Below are positions 9,580-17,899 of a stretch of 64,000 nt of DNA, piece by piece (the first letter of the stretch is position 1; every line of letters starts with the position of its first letter). Position numbers and translations under genes: made by a program. The notes under the pieces were generated by a model, which ran no database searches, was not told the origin of the DNA, and saw only the letters and a program-made list of their open reading frames with translations. The DNA is from Lachnospiraceae bacterium KH1T2 (GTDB lineage: Bacteria; Bacillota; Clostridia; Lachnospirales; Lachnospiraceae): assembly GCA_900114405.1 (NCBI GenBank), contig FOSY01000006.1:62001-126000 (forward strand). The letters are read 5' to 3'.

Positions 9580-9620
9580 GTACTTTTTATGCTAAATAAA
9601 TAGCACTAAAATTCGTACAA
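9580..9620 (-). promoter_or_regulatory. Possible AraR operator half sites
   Basis: Two GTAC cores (9580-9583 and 9615-9618) lie in A/T-rich flanks about 35 bp apart, upstream of araR. They read TTTTTTGTACGAA and AAAAAGTACAAC on the minus strand, resembling Bacillus AraR boxes (TTTGTAC cores). A similar ATTTTGTACTAA lies upstream of the GH43 gene at 43919-43930. Confidence 0.4.
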
Positions 9621-9661
9621 AAAACAAAAGACAATTTTGGCTATTATGCTAAAATTGTCTT
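9621..9661. other. 12-bp perfect inverted repeat
   Basis: AAAGACAATTTT and AAAATTGTCTTT flank a 12-nt loop in the araR-cspA gap. There is no long T-run in either direction, so it may be an operator or part of the adjacent structured element. Confidence 0.45.
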
Positions 9662-9666
9662 TCAAT

Positions 9667-9743
9667 ATGATGTCAGGGTCAAAAGGTCAAAATCCGATTG
9701 TGCTTGCACAAAGAGGATTGAGACCTTGGGACCCTGACATCAT
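9667..9743. ncRNA. Long multi-stem hairpin element (REP-like or RNA)
   Basis: A near-complete 76-nt hairpin. The outer stem TGATGTCAGGGTC/GACCCTGACATCA is 13 bp and perfect. It is followed by AAGGTC/GACCTT, AATCC/GGATT and TTGTG/CACAA closed by a CTTG tetraloop. The internal loops are purine-rich: AA/GG, and a GA facing AGA. There is no gene, and the outer stem exceeds what a terminator needs. The related GATGTCAGG arm also occurs in the terminator at 12971-13032. I do not recognise a named RNA family. Confidence 0.5.
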
Positions 9744-9762
9744 TATATTAGAGCAACAAAAA

Positions 9763-9799
9763 AAGGGTGTGAAAAAGATTTCTCTTTTTCACAGCCCTT
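9763..9799 (-). terminator. cspA terminator
   Basis: On the minus strand, AAGGG plus GTGAAAAAGA pair with TCTTTTTCAC plus CCCTT across a small internal loop, followed by TTTTTTTGTTG. It lies about 135 bp after the cspA stop; that gap holds no gene. Confidence 0.7.
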
Positions 9800-9933
9800 A
9801 ATCTAATCTCAGTTAACAACTTGCTTATTCATAATAAACATTACACACAAATATTAAACGAACGCCTTAAACGCTAGGAAAAACCAGTGTATATATATTA
9901 TAAAAGGCACATTATGTCTCTGGATTATTTGAG

Positions 9934-10134
9934 TTATGAAAGCTTAACTACGTTTGTAGCCTGAGGGCCCTTTTCGCCGTTTACAACGTCGAATTCAACC
10001 TTCTGACCTTCGTCGAGAGACTTGAAACCGTCTGTAACGATTCCTGAATAATGTACGAATACATCGCTTCCCTGCTCGTCAGAGATGAAACCATAACCCT
10101 TCTGATTGTTGAACCACTTAACTGTACCTTTCAT
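9934..10134 (-). CDS. cspA: Cold shock protein (CspA family)
   Basis: A 66-residue single cold-shock domain. RNP1 (KGYGFI, about 13-18) and RNP2 (VFVHY, about 25-29) are intact. It binds single-stranded RNA/DNA and acts as an RNA chaperone. GGAGGT is placed at good distance from the ATG. The gene stands alone, with its own promoter-like sequence and a structured leader of roughly 60 nt. It is divergent from the LytM-like gene. Confidence 0.96.
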   Translation of the reverse strand: MKGTVKWFNNQKGYGFISDEQGSDVFVHYSGIVTDGFKSLDEGQKVEFDVVNGEKGPQATNVVKLS

Positions 10135-10172
10135 TTATGATACCTCCAAGATAAATAAAATAAAATTGGTTT

Positions 10173-10229
10173 GTTGTTTATGATAAACAACAGTAGTATA
10201 TTATCACAAATGTATTTAAACTTCAACAA
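10173..10229 (-). promoter_or_regulatory. cspA promoter and leader hairpin
   Basis: On the minus strand TTGTTG (10224-10229), an 18-bp spacer and GATAAT (10200-10205) with an upstream TG form a promoter. The leader contains an inverted repeat GTTGTTTAT/ATAAACAAC (10173-10191). Structured leaders are usual for cold-shock mRNAs; whether this one responds to temperature is not shown. Confidence 0.5.
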
Positions 10230-10322
10230 CATTTGCTGTACAAATGATAATATTATGTCAGATTTGTATGAAAAATTAGAATAAAATAGATCAAAAGTTT
10301 TACGCTGAAATGTAAGGAATTG

Positions 10323-10351
10323 TTGATAATACCGTACTTCTGTGCTATAGT
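10323..10351 (+). promoter_or_regulatory. Promoter of the LytM-like gene
   Basis: TTGATA, a 17-bp spacer and TATAGT, about 44 bp before the ATG at 10395. Confidence 0.6.
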
Positions 10352-10394
10352 ACTTTAATTAGATAAAACTTTTTTGCATGTGTGGGGAGAAAAG

Positions 10395-11129
10395 ATGGAA
10401 GAGAATAGTAAAAAGAAGCCGTTATGGTATACAGTTCTTGTTGTTCCAAATAACACAGGACGTGTCAAGCAGTATAAGTTTTCATTGGACTTTTTTGTTG
10501 CGGCGATGTGTATCGTGATAATAGGAGTTTTAGGCTGTTTGGCATATTTGATCCATCATTCTTCAGCAGTTAAGGTAGCTCAGGCACAGGCTGATGTAAT
10601 TACAGAGAAGGTCACGGAATCAGAAAAGCAGGTAGAACAGCTTGTCAGCGCGAATATTGCACTGACAGTTGAAAATGAAAATCTCAGGGCTCAGGTCGAT
10701 AAGCTGAATGCTCAGCTTAGTCGTAATTCTTATGTTGAGCAGCAGACAGATTCTGCAGAAGCAACAAAGATGCTTCCGACAGGCCTTCCGCTCAGTGGAC
10801 AGACTACAATGCTTCCTAAGTATGATGATAGTGTAAACGGGCTTAGTTTTACAGTTGGAACAGGCTCTAAGGTTGTTGCCACGGGAAACGGAAAGATCAC
10901 GTCGATAGTGGCAGACAATGAACTTGGTTATATAGTTTCGATCGATCATGGAAACGATTATATTTCAAGTTATTGTTACAATTCGGAGCCGGTGGTGAGT
11001 GAAGGTGACACTGTTACTCGCGGACAGACATTATTTGTGACTGATGCTGACAATGTAAATATGGTTTATCGTATTAAATTTAAGGATAAATACATTGATC
11101 CGAATGGAATTATAGACGCAGCAGGTTGA
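10395..11129 (+). CDS. Membrane-anchored coiled-coil protein with degenerate LytM/M23 domain
   Basis: The protein has 244 residues from the ATG that follows GGGGAG; an upstream in-frame ATG at 10374 has no such site. A short basic N-terminus is followed by one transmembrane helix (about 22-45), a coiled coil (about 52-105) and a C-terminal LytM-like beta domain (about 150-244). The zinc ligands of active M23 peptidases seem absent: the usual first His-x-Gly-x-Asp is not seen and the YAHL-type HxH reads SYCYN. It therefore probably does not cut peptidoglycan and may activate or position another hydrolase, as EnvC-type proteins do. It is 21 bp upstream of the aminopeptidase gene. Confidence 0.75.
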   Translation: MEENSKKKPLWYTVLVVPNNTGRVKQYKFSLDFFVAAMCIVIIGVLGCLAYLIHHSSAVKVAQAQADVITEKVTESEKQVEQLVSANIALTVENENLRAQVDKLNAQLSRNSYVEQQTDSAEATKMLPTGLPLSGQTTMLPKYDDSVNGLSFTVGTGSKVVATGNGKITSIVADNELGYIVSIDHGNDYISSYCYNSEPVVSEGDTVTRGQTLFVTDADNVNMVYRIKFKDKYIDPNGIIDAAG

Positions 11130-11150
11130 TTTTGGAGGTTTTTTACTGAA

Positions 11151-12527
11151 ATGGAATTAAAGAATTCATGGCTGTCATATACGGCAGAGCAAAAAGAAGA
11201 GCTTGAAAAAATTAACGCACAGTATCGTGTATTCCTTGATAATGGAAAGACAGAGCGCGAATGTGCAGCTTTTGCAGCAGAAGCTGCAGCTAAGGCTGGA
11301 TACAAGAACCTTGATGAAGTTATTGAAAAGAAGCAGGCACTTAAAGCAGGAGATAAGGTTTACTGCGTATATATGGGAAAGACAGTTGCACTTTTCAATA
11401 TTGGAAGTGATGCTATCGAGAATGGACTCAATATTCTCGGTGCACACATTGACTCTCCAAGAATGGATGTTAAGCAGAATCCGCTTTATGAGTCAGATGA
11501 GCTTGCTTACCTTGATACACACTACTATGGCGGTATCAAGAAATATCAGTGGGTAACTCTTCCGCTTGCTATACATGGTGTTATCGTAAAGACAGATGGA
11601 ACAGTTGTAAACGTAACTATCGGTGAAGATGAGTCTGACCCGGTATTCTGCGTGACAGATCTTCTTATTCACCTTGCAGCCGAGCAGATGGAAAAGAAGG
11701 GCGCAAAGGTAGTTGAAGGAGAGAACCTTGACGTTCTTTTCGGAAGCATGCCGCTTGAAGGAGAAGAAAAGGACGCTGTAAAGAAGGGCATTCTTAGGCT
11801 TCTTAAAGAGAAATATGACATTGAGGAGAGAGATTTCGAGTCAGCTGAGCTTGAAGTTGTTCCGGCTGGCAAATCAAGAGAAGCAGGTCTTGACCGCTCA
11901 ATGATCCTTGCATATGGACAGGACGACAGAGTTTGTGCATATACTTCACTGCAGGCATTCCTTGATACAGAGACAGTAAAGCGTACAAGCGTATGCCTGC
12001 TTGTGGATAAAGAAGAGATTGGAAGTGTAGGCGCGACAGGTATGCAGTCTCATTTCTTTGAAAATGCACTTGCGGAAGTTATGAACGCAATGGGCGAGTA
12101 TAGTGAACTTGCACTTAGACGCTGCCTTGCAAATTCAAAGATGCTTTCAAGTGATGTAAGTGCCGGCTTCGATCCACTCTATGCATCACAGTTTGATAAA
12201 AAGAATGCAGCTTTCTTCGGAAAGGGTATCGTATTCAATAAATACACAGGTGCTCGTGGTAAATCGGGCTCAAATGATGCAAATGCTGAATATTTTGCAA
12301 AGGTCAGAAGCATAATGGAAGGCAGCAATGTTGCTTATCAGACAGCCGAGCTTGGTAAGGTTGATGCAGGCGGCGGCGGAACTATTGCATATATTATGTC
12401 ACTTTATGGCATGAATGTGGTAGACTGTGGTATGGCTGTTCTTTCAATGCATGCACCATGGGAAGTAACAAGTAAGTCTGATGTATATGAAGGTTATAAG
12501 GCTTACAAGGCATTTATCCTGGATTGA
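11151..12527 (+). CDS. M18-family aminopeptidase
   Basis: A 458-residue metallopeptidase of the M18 (aspartyl aminopeptidase-like) family that removes N-terminal residues from peptides in the cytosol. Metal-binding and catalytic segments are LGAHIDSPRMD (about 94-104), DKEEIGSVGA (about 285-294) and SMHAPWEV near the C-terminus. A GGAGG site lies about 11 nt before the ATG. It is probably cotranscribed with the preceding LytM-like gene. Substrate preference cannot be read from sequence. Confidence 0.92.
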   Translation: MELKNSWLSYTAEQKEELEKINAQYRVFLDNGKTERECAAFAAEAAAKAGYKNLDEVIEKKQALKAGDKVYCVYMGKTVALFNIGSDAIENGLNILGAHIDSPRMDVKQNPLYESDELAYLDTHYYGGIKKYQWVTLPLAIHGVIVKTDGTVVNVTIGEDESDPVFCVTDLLIHLAAEQMEKKGAKVVEGENLDVLFGSMPLEGEEKDAVKKGILRLLKEKYDIEERDFESAELEVVPAGKSREAGLDRSMILAYGQDDRVCAYTSLQAFLDTETVKRTSVCLLVDKEEIGSVGATGMQSHFFENALAEVMNAMGEYSELALRRCLANSKMLSSDVSAGFDPLYASQFDKKNAAFFGKGIVFNKYTGARGKSGSNDANAEYFAKVRSIMEGSNVAYQTAELGKVDAGGGGTIAYIMSLYGMNVVDCGMAVLSMHAPWEVTSKSDVYEGYKAYKAFILD

Positions 12528-12580
12528 TTTTGAAATTGGACATGACACGTCTTTACTTTAAAACTTTACTGTGATAAACT

Positions 12581-12625
12581 AACGTCGTAGGGTATAGATT
12601 AAGCATTACTATGCCTTGCGGCGTT
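12581..12625 (+). other. Two-tier hairpin in the yerC leader
   Basis: AACGTCG pairs with CGGCGTT, and inside it GGTATAG pairs with CTATGCC, separated by a 3x3 internal loop and capped by 11 nt. It lies 54 bp before yerC and has no T-run, so it is not a terminator. It may be a leader RNA structure or an operator. Confidence 0.4.
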
Positions 12626-12678
12626 TCATTGTGTATGTTACTGATTTGGATATAGTTAAAAAATTCAGGAGGAATTAA

Positions 12679-12966
12679 ATGAATAAGAAATTACATACGG
12701 AGGCAGTTGACACATTATTTGACGCCATTCTCAGCCTCGAATCTAAAGAGGAGTGCTATACATTTTTTGAGGATTTAGCTACAGTAAATGAAATCCTTTC
12801 ACTCTCTCAGAGATTCGAGGTAGCAGGTATGCTCAAGGATCACAAGACATATCTTGAAATTGCGCAGAAAACAGGTGCTTCAACAGCAACTATCAGCCGT
12901 GTTAATCGTTCACTTAATTACGGTAACGATGGATATGAACTTGTATTTGGAAGAATAAATAAATAA
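12679..12966 (+). CDS. yerC: YerC/YecD family TrpR-like DNA-binding protein
   Basis: A 95-residue protein of the TrpR/YerC/YecD superfamily. The helix-turn-helix lies near residues 60-90 (YLEIAQKTGASTATISRVNRSL). Members in Firmicutes are small transcriptional regulators without an established ligand. AGGAGG precedes the ATG. The gene ends in a strong hairpin shared with the convergent DUF1836 gene. In Bacillus the homologue lies near pcrA, and pcrA is two genes away here. Confidence 0.9.
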   Translation: MNKKLHTEAVDTLFDAILSLESKEECYTFFEDLATVNEILSLSQRFEVAGMLKDHKTYLEIAQKTGASTATISRVNRSLNYGNDGYELVFGRINK

Positions 12967-12970
12967 AAAT

Positions 12971-13032
12971 AAAAAGATGTCAGGCAGGATCATTTTCGTA
13001 AAGCACGAAACACTCCCGCCTGACATCTTTTT
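12971..13032. terminator. Bidirectional terminator between yerC and the DUF1836 gene
   Basis: The 15-bp stem AAAAAGATGTCAGGC / GCCTGACATCTTTTT gives a T-run in both directions. An inner TTTCGT/ACGAAA hairpin sits in the loop. It serves both convergent genes. Confidence 0.85.
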
Positions 13033-13625
13033 TATTGCTCACTGGGTAAAAGATCAATGAGCTTTTCTATCATAAGTTTTTTTACGTAGGCATCGAAACT
13101 TAAAGTGCAGATGAAAGTGAAATAGTGAAGGAATTCTTCATCTTCCGGATTAGCATTTGGAAAAGATTTAAGCGCGATGTCTGTTTTTTCTTCGACAAAT
13201 TTTTTCAAATCTTCTGTCTGTTTCATTGCCAGCTGGAAAACTTCATCATATATTTCAGAGAGCTTTAGTTTACTTTTATGATTAAAATATTTATCCTCAA
13301 GTGGGCCTAAAAGCTTCTGAATATCGTTTATCGAGAGGATATTTTTGAAATAATAGATAAAGAACAGGATCATAATGTGATCTTTGGTGTACTTTTTCTT
13401 TTCAGGCGATGGAAGTAGTCCACTCTTAGCATAGTTGTTGACCATGGTCTTTGTCATGATCTTATCATCAGACTTTCTTTTTGTATTATTGAGCCTTTTT
13501 TCCATGAAAGTAGTGAGCTGGTCCATGTAGAGGTCAAGATTGGGGATGTCCTCTGATTTTGTATAATCCATTCTATCAATACTGGACAAAATGCTTTCAA
13601 TCAGATTGTCTCTGTCAAATGTCAT
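13032..13625 (-). CDS. DUF1836 domain-containing protein
   Basis: A 197-residue protein starting at the ATG preceded by GGAGG (13633-13637); the open frame extends 41 codons further upstream but without a ribosome site. The central part (about 60-145) has the DUF1836 pattern: a MerR-like HTH start (MVNNYAKSGLLPSPEKKKYTKDH is the wing/HTH region), then a helical domain with YFKNILSINDIQKLL. The family is Firmicutes-specific and its role is unknown, probably regulatory. It is convergent with yerC and divergent from pcrA. Confidence 0.82.
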   Translation of the reverse strand: MTFDRDNLIESILSSIDRMDYTKSEDIPNLDLYMDQLTTFMEKRLNNTKRKSDDKIMTKTMVNNYAKSGLLPSPEKKKYTKDHIMILFFIYYFKNILSINDIQKLLGPLEDKYFNHKSKLKLSEIYDEVFQLAMKQTEDLKKFVEEKTDIALKSFPNANPEDEEFLHYFTFICTLSFDAYVKKLMIEKLIDLLPSEQ

Positions 13626-13740
13626 ATCAAAACCTCCAAAATTCTTACTTAATGTCAATATTTTATTATATGTGATATAAATCGTATTGTCTATGTGTTG
13701 CAATTGAAAAGTGCGGCTGTTCCTGTTAAAATTTAAGACA

Positions 13741-13821
13741 GGAGTCAATATTGCGTTTTATCTCAAGCGCAGAAGACATCTTCTTTTAAGCGAAGCGTGA
13801 TATTAAATTAGACTCCGGAAT
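13741..13821. repeat. Structured intergenic element, possibly repeated at 42190-42262
   Basis: GGAGTC and GACTCC enclose AATATT/GATATT and an inner GAAGA/TCTTC hairpin. The segment CTCAAGCGCAGAA ... TAAGCGAAGCG resembles CTCAGTCGCAGAA ... TAAGCGTTAGCG at 42190-42262. The similarity is partial. Confidence 0.35.
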
Positions 13822-13832
13822 GAGGATTTATA

Positions 13833-16085
13833 ATGATTGATTTGGATAAAGAGTTAAACCCACAGCAGGCAGATGCAGCAAAGACCACAGAAGGTCCGGT
13901 ATTGATACTGGCAGGCGCCGGCTCAGGAAAAACACGTACTATTGTGTATAGAATCTCACATTTGATCGAAGATCTCAAAGTTGAGCCATGGAATATTCTG
14001 GCTTTAACTTTTACAAATAAAGCTGCAAAGGAAATGAAGGACAGGGTTGCAGCTATGCTTCCTGAGGGAATGCGTGCACCTAATATATCTACTTTTCATT
14101 CCACATGCCTTAGAATAATGTTTTCTCATGCTGATAAGCTTGGTTATACATCAAGCTTTGAAATAGCAGATGCTGCCGATCAGAAAGCAGTAATGAGGGA
14201 AGTTTATAAAAAATTAAACATAGACACCAAGCTTATTCCGGAGAAGAGAGCTGCCAGAGAGATCTCTGAGGCAAAGGATTCTCTTAAAGATCCGGAAAAA
14301 TATGCGCAGGACAACTTTGGGGATTTTTCAAAGAAACAGTTTATAGATATTTACAGAGAGTATCAGGCTCATCTCATGCATAATAATTCTATGGATTTTG
14401 ATGACCTGATCATGAATACCGTTAAGCTTTTCAAGAAATATCCGGATGTTCTTGAGTCATATCAGGATAGATATAAATATATAATGGTTGACGAGTATCA
14501 GGATACTAATACGGCACAGTTTGAATTTATCAGATTACTTGCAGATAAATACAAAAATCTCTGCGTCGTGGGTGATGATGACCAGTCAATTTACAAGTTC
14601 AGAGGTGCTGATATCAGAAATATCCTCGATTTCGAGGAGCATTACCCAACAGCTAAGGTCGTAAAGCTCGAAGAAAATTACCGTTCTACATCAAACATTC
14701 TTGCGGCTGCAAATGAGGTAATTGCAAATAATTCTGAGCGTAAGGCAAAGGAACTCTGGACTAAGACTCCTGAAGGAAACAAGATCCGTTTCCGTCAGCT
14801 TGATACGGCTTCAGGAGAAGCAGCATTTATTGCGGATGATATTCGCAAGAGAGTTGATGAAGGCGCTAAGCTTGGTGACTTTGCAATTCTTATCCGCACT
14901 AATCTGCAGAGTAAGGAATTTGAGGATGCGTTCCGTATCCGTCGTATGGATTATGAGATCGTAAAGGGCCTTAGATTCTGGGATACGAAGGTCATAAAGG
15001 ATGTATCTGCCTACCTTCTCACTGTTGCAGGTGGTTCAAATGATATGCGAACAAACAGGATCATCAATCTTCCTAAGAGAGGTATTGGTGCGTCAAGTGT
15101 GGATAAGGTTGCAGCATATGCAGAAGAAAATGGCATGTCGTTGTTTGACGCATGCTGTAAAGTAGATGAGATTCCGGGAGTTTCAGGAAAAGCTCTGACA
15201 GGAATAAAGTCCTTCACAGAAATGATACTTGGCATCAGAAATGAAGCGAAAAATATGAAGCTTTCAGATGTTGTTACACGTATCATAAGTGAAAGCGGAT
15301 ATGATCAGTACATGCTCATGGAGTCAGACAGTACTGAAAAATATGCAGAAATGAAAGATTATATCAATAAGCTTAAGGAAGCTCTTGACTCATATGAAGA
15401 GGACGCGGAAGAACCTGATCTTATTGATTTCATGCGTCAGAATGGCGTTGAAGGAAGCACGATCGACAAGGTAACTGACGAAAGCAATAATGACCGTATT
15501 CAGGTTATGACTATGCATAATGCCAAGGGCCTTGAGTTCCCGAATGTATATGTATCAGGAATGGAGCAGGGAATCTTTCCGGGATTTGGCTCTATAATGA
15601 GTGATGACCCGATGGCTATTGAAGAGGAGAGACGTCTTTGCTACGTGGCACTCACGAGAGCAGAGAAAACTCTTACACTTACTGCATCACGCCAGCGAAT
15701 GATGAATGGTGAACGCAGATTTTACGCTATATCTCAGTTTATGAAGGAAATCCCCGATGAACTTCTCGACATGAATGTTCAGCCGAAGAAGGCAGAGAAG
15801 AAGGAAAGAGTGATACCGGAGGCGAGAAAGATCGCGAGGGCTGCGTTTGAGGAAAAACCTGTAGCTTTTTCGTCAAGCTTCAAAAATGCTAAGTCAGGCG
15901 CGTTTTCTTCATCTGCCCCGAAGCCTGACTATGAGGTTGGGGACAGAGTACGTCACTTTAAGATGGGCGCAGGTACAGTGAAGAGCATAGTTCCTGGCGG
16001 ACGTGACTATGAAGTTACGGTTGAGTTTGATAGTGTAGGCGTTAAGAAGATGTTTGCCGGGTTTGCAAAACTTAAGAGAATCTGA
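13833..16085 (+). CDS. pcrA: ATP-dependent DNA helicase PcrA/UvrD
   Basis: A 750-residue superfamily 1A 3'-5' helicase. Visible motifs are the Q-motif region LNPQQADA (about 7-14), Walker A GAGSGKTR (about 29-36), VDEYQDTN (motif II, about 218-225), DDDQSIYKFRGA (motif III), LEENYRS (motif IV), MTMHNAKGLEF (motif V) and YVALTRA (motif VI). The C-terminal 60 residues carry the DRVRHFKMGAG fold of PcrA that contacts RNA polymerase or DNA. It acts in nucleotide excision repair, replication restart and rolling-circle plasmid replication. GAGG precedes the ATG. Confidence 0.97.
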   Translation: MIDLDKELNPQQADAAKTTEGPVLILAGAGSGKTRTIVYRISHLIEDLKVEPWNILALTFTNKAAKEMKDRVAAMLPEGMRAPNISTFHSTCLRIMFSHADKLGYTSSFEIADAADQKAVMREVYKKLNIDTKLIPEKRAAREISEAKDSLKDPEKYAQDNFGDFSKKQFIDIYREYQAHLMHNNSMDFDDLIMNTVKLFKKYPDVLESYQDRYKYIMVDEYQDTNTAQFEFIRLLADKYKNLCVVGDDDQSIYKFRGADIRNILDFEEHYPTAKVVKLEENYRSTSNILAAANEVIANNSERKAKELWTKTPEGNKIRFRQLDTASGEAAFIADDIRKRVDEGAKLGDFAILIRTNLQSKEFEDAFRIRRMDYEIVKGLRFWDTKVIKDVSAYLLTVAGGSNDMRTNRIINLPKRGIGASSVDKVAAYAEENGMSLFDACCKVDEIPGVSGKALTGIKSFTEMILGIRNEAKNMKLSDVVTRIISESGYDQYMLMESDSTEKYAEMKDYINKLKEALDSYEEDAEEPDLIDFMRQNGVEGSTIDKVTDESNNDRIQVMTMHNAKGLEFPNVYVSGMEQGIFPGFGSIMSDDPMAIEEERRLCYVALTRAEKTLTLTASRQRMMNGERRFYAISQFMKEIPDELLDMNVQPKKAEKKERVIPEARKIARAAFEEKPVAFSSSFKNAKSGAFSSSAPKPDYEVGDRVRHFKMGAGTVKSIVPGGRDYEVTVEFDSVGVKKMFAGFAKLKRI

Positions 16086-16135
16086 TATATTTGAGTAAAT
16101 ATAAAACGTTTTTTAACGTTAGGAGGAATACGGAA

Positions 16136-16357
16136 ATGAGAGATAGACAAGACAGAGATCCAATCGTTCTGATCCTTACAATTATTGGTGCAGTAGCTGC
16201 TGTAGCAGCAATTGCTTTTGCTGTTTACAAGTATCTTACACCAAATTATCTTGACGATTATGATGATGACTATGATGATCGTTTCGATGATGATTTCTTC
16301 GATGATGAAGAAGATGAAGAAGAGAAGAAAGTAACAACTGCTGAAACAAAGAATTAA
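16136..16357 (+). CDS. Small membrane protein with acidic cytosolic or extracellular tail
   Basis: A 73-residue protein starting at the ATG after AGGAGG (16121-16126). A TTG 45 bp upstream is in frame but lacks a site. Residues about 9-31 form one transmembrane helix (VLILTIIGAVAAVAAIAFAV). The rest is extremely acidic (runs of D/E, about 36-63) and ends in KKVTTAETKN. Such acidic-tailed single-span proteins are common in Lachnospiraceae and have no known role. It lies between pcrA and the RNA methyltransferase, 9 bp before the latter. Confidence 0.75.
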   Translation: MRDRQDRDPIVLILTIIGAVAAVAAIAFAVYKYLTPNYLDDYDDDYDDRFDDDFFDDEEDEEEKKVTTAETKN

Positions 16358-16366
16358 ATTTTATTA

Positions 16367-17779
16367 ATGAAAAAGAATACAAAGATTATAGGAAAAGTAA
16401 CCGAGGTTCTTTTTCCAAATAAAGGAATCGTCGAGGCTGAGGAGGGTATTGCGCATGTCAAAGGCGTTATCCCCGGCCAGACGATTTCTTTTGTTGTGAA
16501 AAAAAACCGTGCTGACCATTCTGAAGGAAGATTGGACAGTATAATTGAAAAATCAGAGCTTGAAACGGCTGAGCCATGCCCGCATTATGGAATATGTGGA
16601 GGATGCTCATATCAGACTTTGCCGTATGAGACACAGCTTAAGATTAAGGAAGAGCAGATACGAAAGCTTCTTGGAAATGTATTTAAGCGTTTCGAAGGAA
16701 GTGCTCCAGAGGACTGGTTCGAGGGTATAATAGCAAGCCCTGTTTCGGCAGAGTACCGTAATAAGATGGAGTTTTCGTTCGGAAATGAAGTGCTTGATGG
16801 ACCATTAGAGCTTGGAATGCATAAAAGCGGAAGATTTAATGACGTTATAAGTGTACCGCAGTGCAGGATCGTAGACGAAGATTTTAGAACTATCCTTAAA
16901 GAAGTCCATAAGTTTTTTGCTGAAAGAAATATTCCATTTTATAGAAGGTCAAATGGAGTAGGCTACCTGAGAAATTTACTGGTTCGTAAGGGTACACGTA
17001 CAGGCGAGATATTGATCGACCTTGTAACGAGCTCACAGCTGGATTTTGATATGGCACTTTTTAAGGATCTGCTCCTTGGGCTTGAACTTAAGGGGGAAAT
17101 CGTTGGAATCCTTCATACTGTAAATGATAGTACAGGTGATGCCATAAATGGTGACGATACCAGAACTATCTGGGGAAGAGATTATTTCTACGATGAACTT
17201 CTGGGACTTAGATTTAAGATAACACCTTTCTCATTTTTCCAGACAAATACATTAGGTGCGGAAGTGCTTTACAAGAAGGCGCGTGAATATGCCATGTTAA
17301 ATGGAAATGGCAAGGAGAAGGGCATCATCTATGACCTTTACAGCGGTACAGGAACGATCGCACAGATGATGGCTGAGTCTGCATCTAAGGTGGTAGGTAT
17401 CGAGATAGTACCTGAGGCTGTTGAAGCGGCTAAGATAAATGCTGAGCTTAATGGGCTTGAGAATACTGAGTTCATCGCTGGTGATGTACTTAAAATGCTG
17501 GATGAGGTAGAAGTTAAGCCGGATCTTATCATCATGGACCCGCCGAGGGTAGGAGCTGTGCCAAAGGCTCTTAAAAAGATCCTTGACTATGGCGTGGATA
17601 GGATTGTTTATATTTCATGCAAAGCGCCTTCATTGGCAAGAGATCTGGAGATGATACTTACAAATGGATATCGCGTTGAGAAGGTTTGCTGTGTAGATAT
17701 GTTCCCTTCTACTTCAGCGGTAGAAACTATCGCTCTTTTAGAACGTGTGAGAAGCTTAAAAGCGGACGTAGAAAAATAA
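16367..17779 (+). CDS. 23S rRNA (uracil-5-)-methyltransferase, RumA/RlmD-type
   Basis: A 470-residue class I SAM-dependent RNA m5U methyltransferase. An N-terminal TRAM-like domain (about 5-60) is followed by the cysteines of an Fe-S site, CPHYGICGGC (about 71-80). The SAM motif is YDLYSGTGTIAQ (about 322-333), then DPPRVGA. The catalytic cysteine lies in ISCKAPSLARDL (about 413-424). Which uridine is modified (RlmD, RlmCD or TrmA-like) cannot be decided here. No clear Shine-Dalgarno precedes the ATG, so translation may be coupled to the small membrane protein. The gene ends just before the left 44-bp repeat, which forms its terminator. Confidence 0.92.
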   Translation: MKKNTKIIGKVTEVLFPNKGIVEAEEGIAHVKGVIPGQTISFVVKKNRADHSEGRLDSIIEKSELETAEPCPHYGICGGCSYQTLPYETQLKIKEEQIRKLLGNVFKRFEGSAPEDWFEGIIASPVSAEYRNKMEFSFGNEVLDGPLELGMHKSGRFNDVISVPQCRIVDEDFRTILKEVHKFFAERNIPFYRRSNGVGYLRNLLVRKGTRTGEILIDLVTSSQLDFDMALFKDLLLGLELKGEIVGILHTVNDSTGDAINGDDTRTIWGRDYFYDELLGLRFKITPFSFFQTNTLGAEVLYKKAREYAMLNGNGKEKGIIYDLYSGTGTIAQMMAESASKVVGIEIVPEAVEAAKINAELNGLENTEFIAGDVLKMLDEVEVKPDLIIMDPPRVGAVPKALKKILDYGVDRIVYISCKAPSLARDLEMILTNGYRVEKVCCVDMFPSTSAVETIALLERVRSLKADVEK

Positions 17780-17791
17780 TATAACAAGTTT

Positions 17792-17835
17792 TACACAAGA
17801 TATGATAGCCGGTGGAGTTTTCTCCACCGGTTTTT
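17792..17835. repeat. Left 44-bp direct repeat of the island (also a terminator)
   Basis: It matches 24693-24736 at 42 of 44 positions. It contains the perfect hairpin CCGGTGGAG/CTCCACCGG with a TTTT loop and a T-run, so it terminates the methyltransferase gene. The island between the copies starts with a recombinase gene, so the repeat is a candidate attachment or target-duplication site. Confidence 0.75.
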
Positions 17836-17842
17836 GTGCTTT

Positions 17843-17876
17843 AAAGCAATCGAGAGATAATCTTGATTGCTTTTTT
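17843..17876 (+). terminator. Second terminator before the recombinase
   Basis: AAAGCAATC/GATTGCTTT forms a 9-bp stem with a 13-nt loop and TTTTTT. It lies inside the island edge, 27 bp before the recombinase ATG. Confidence 0.65.
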
Positions 17877-17899
17877 ATATTTTGTGAAAGGAGAAAAAT

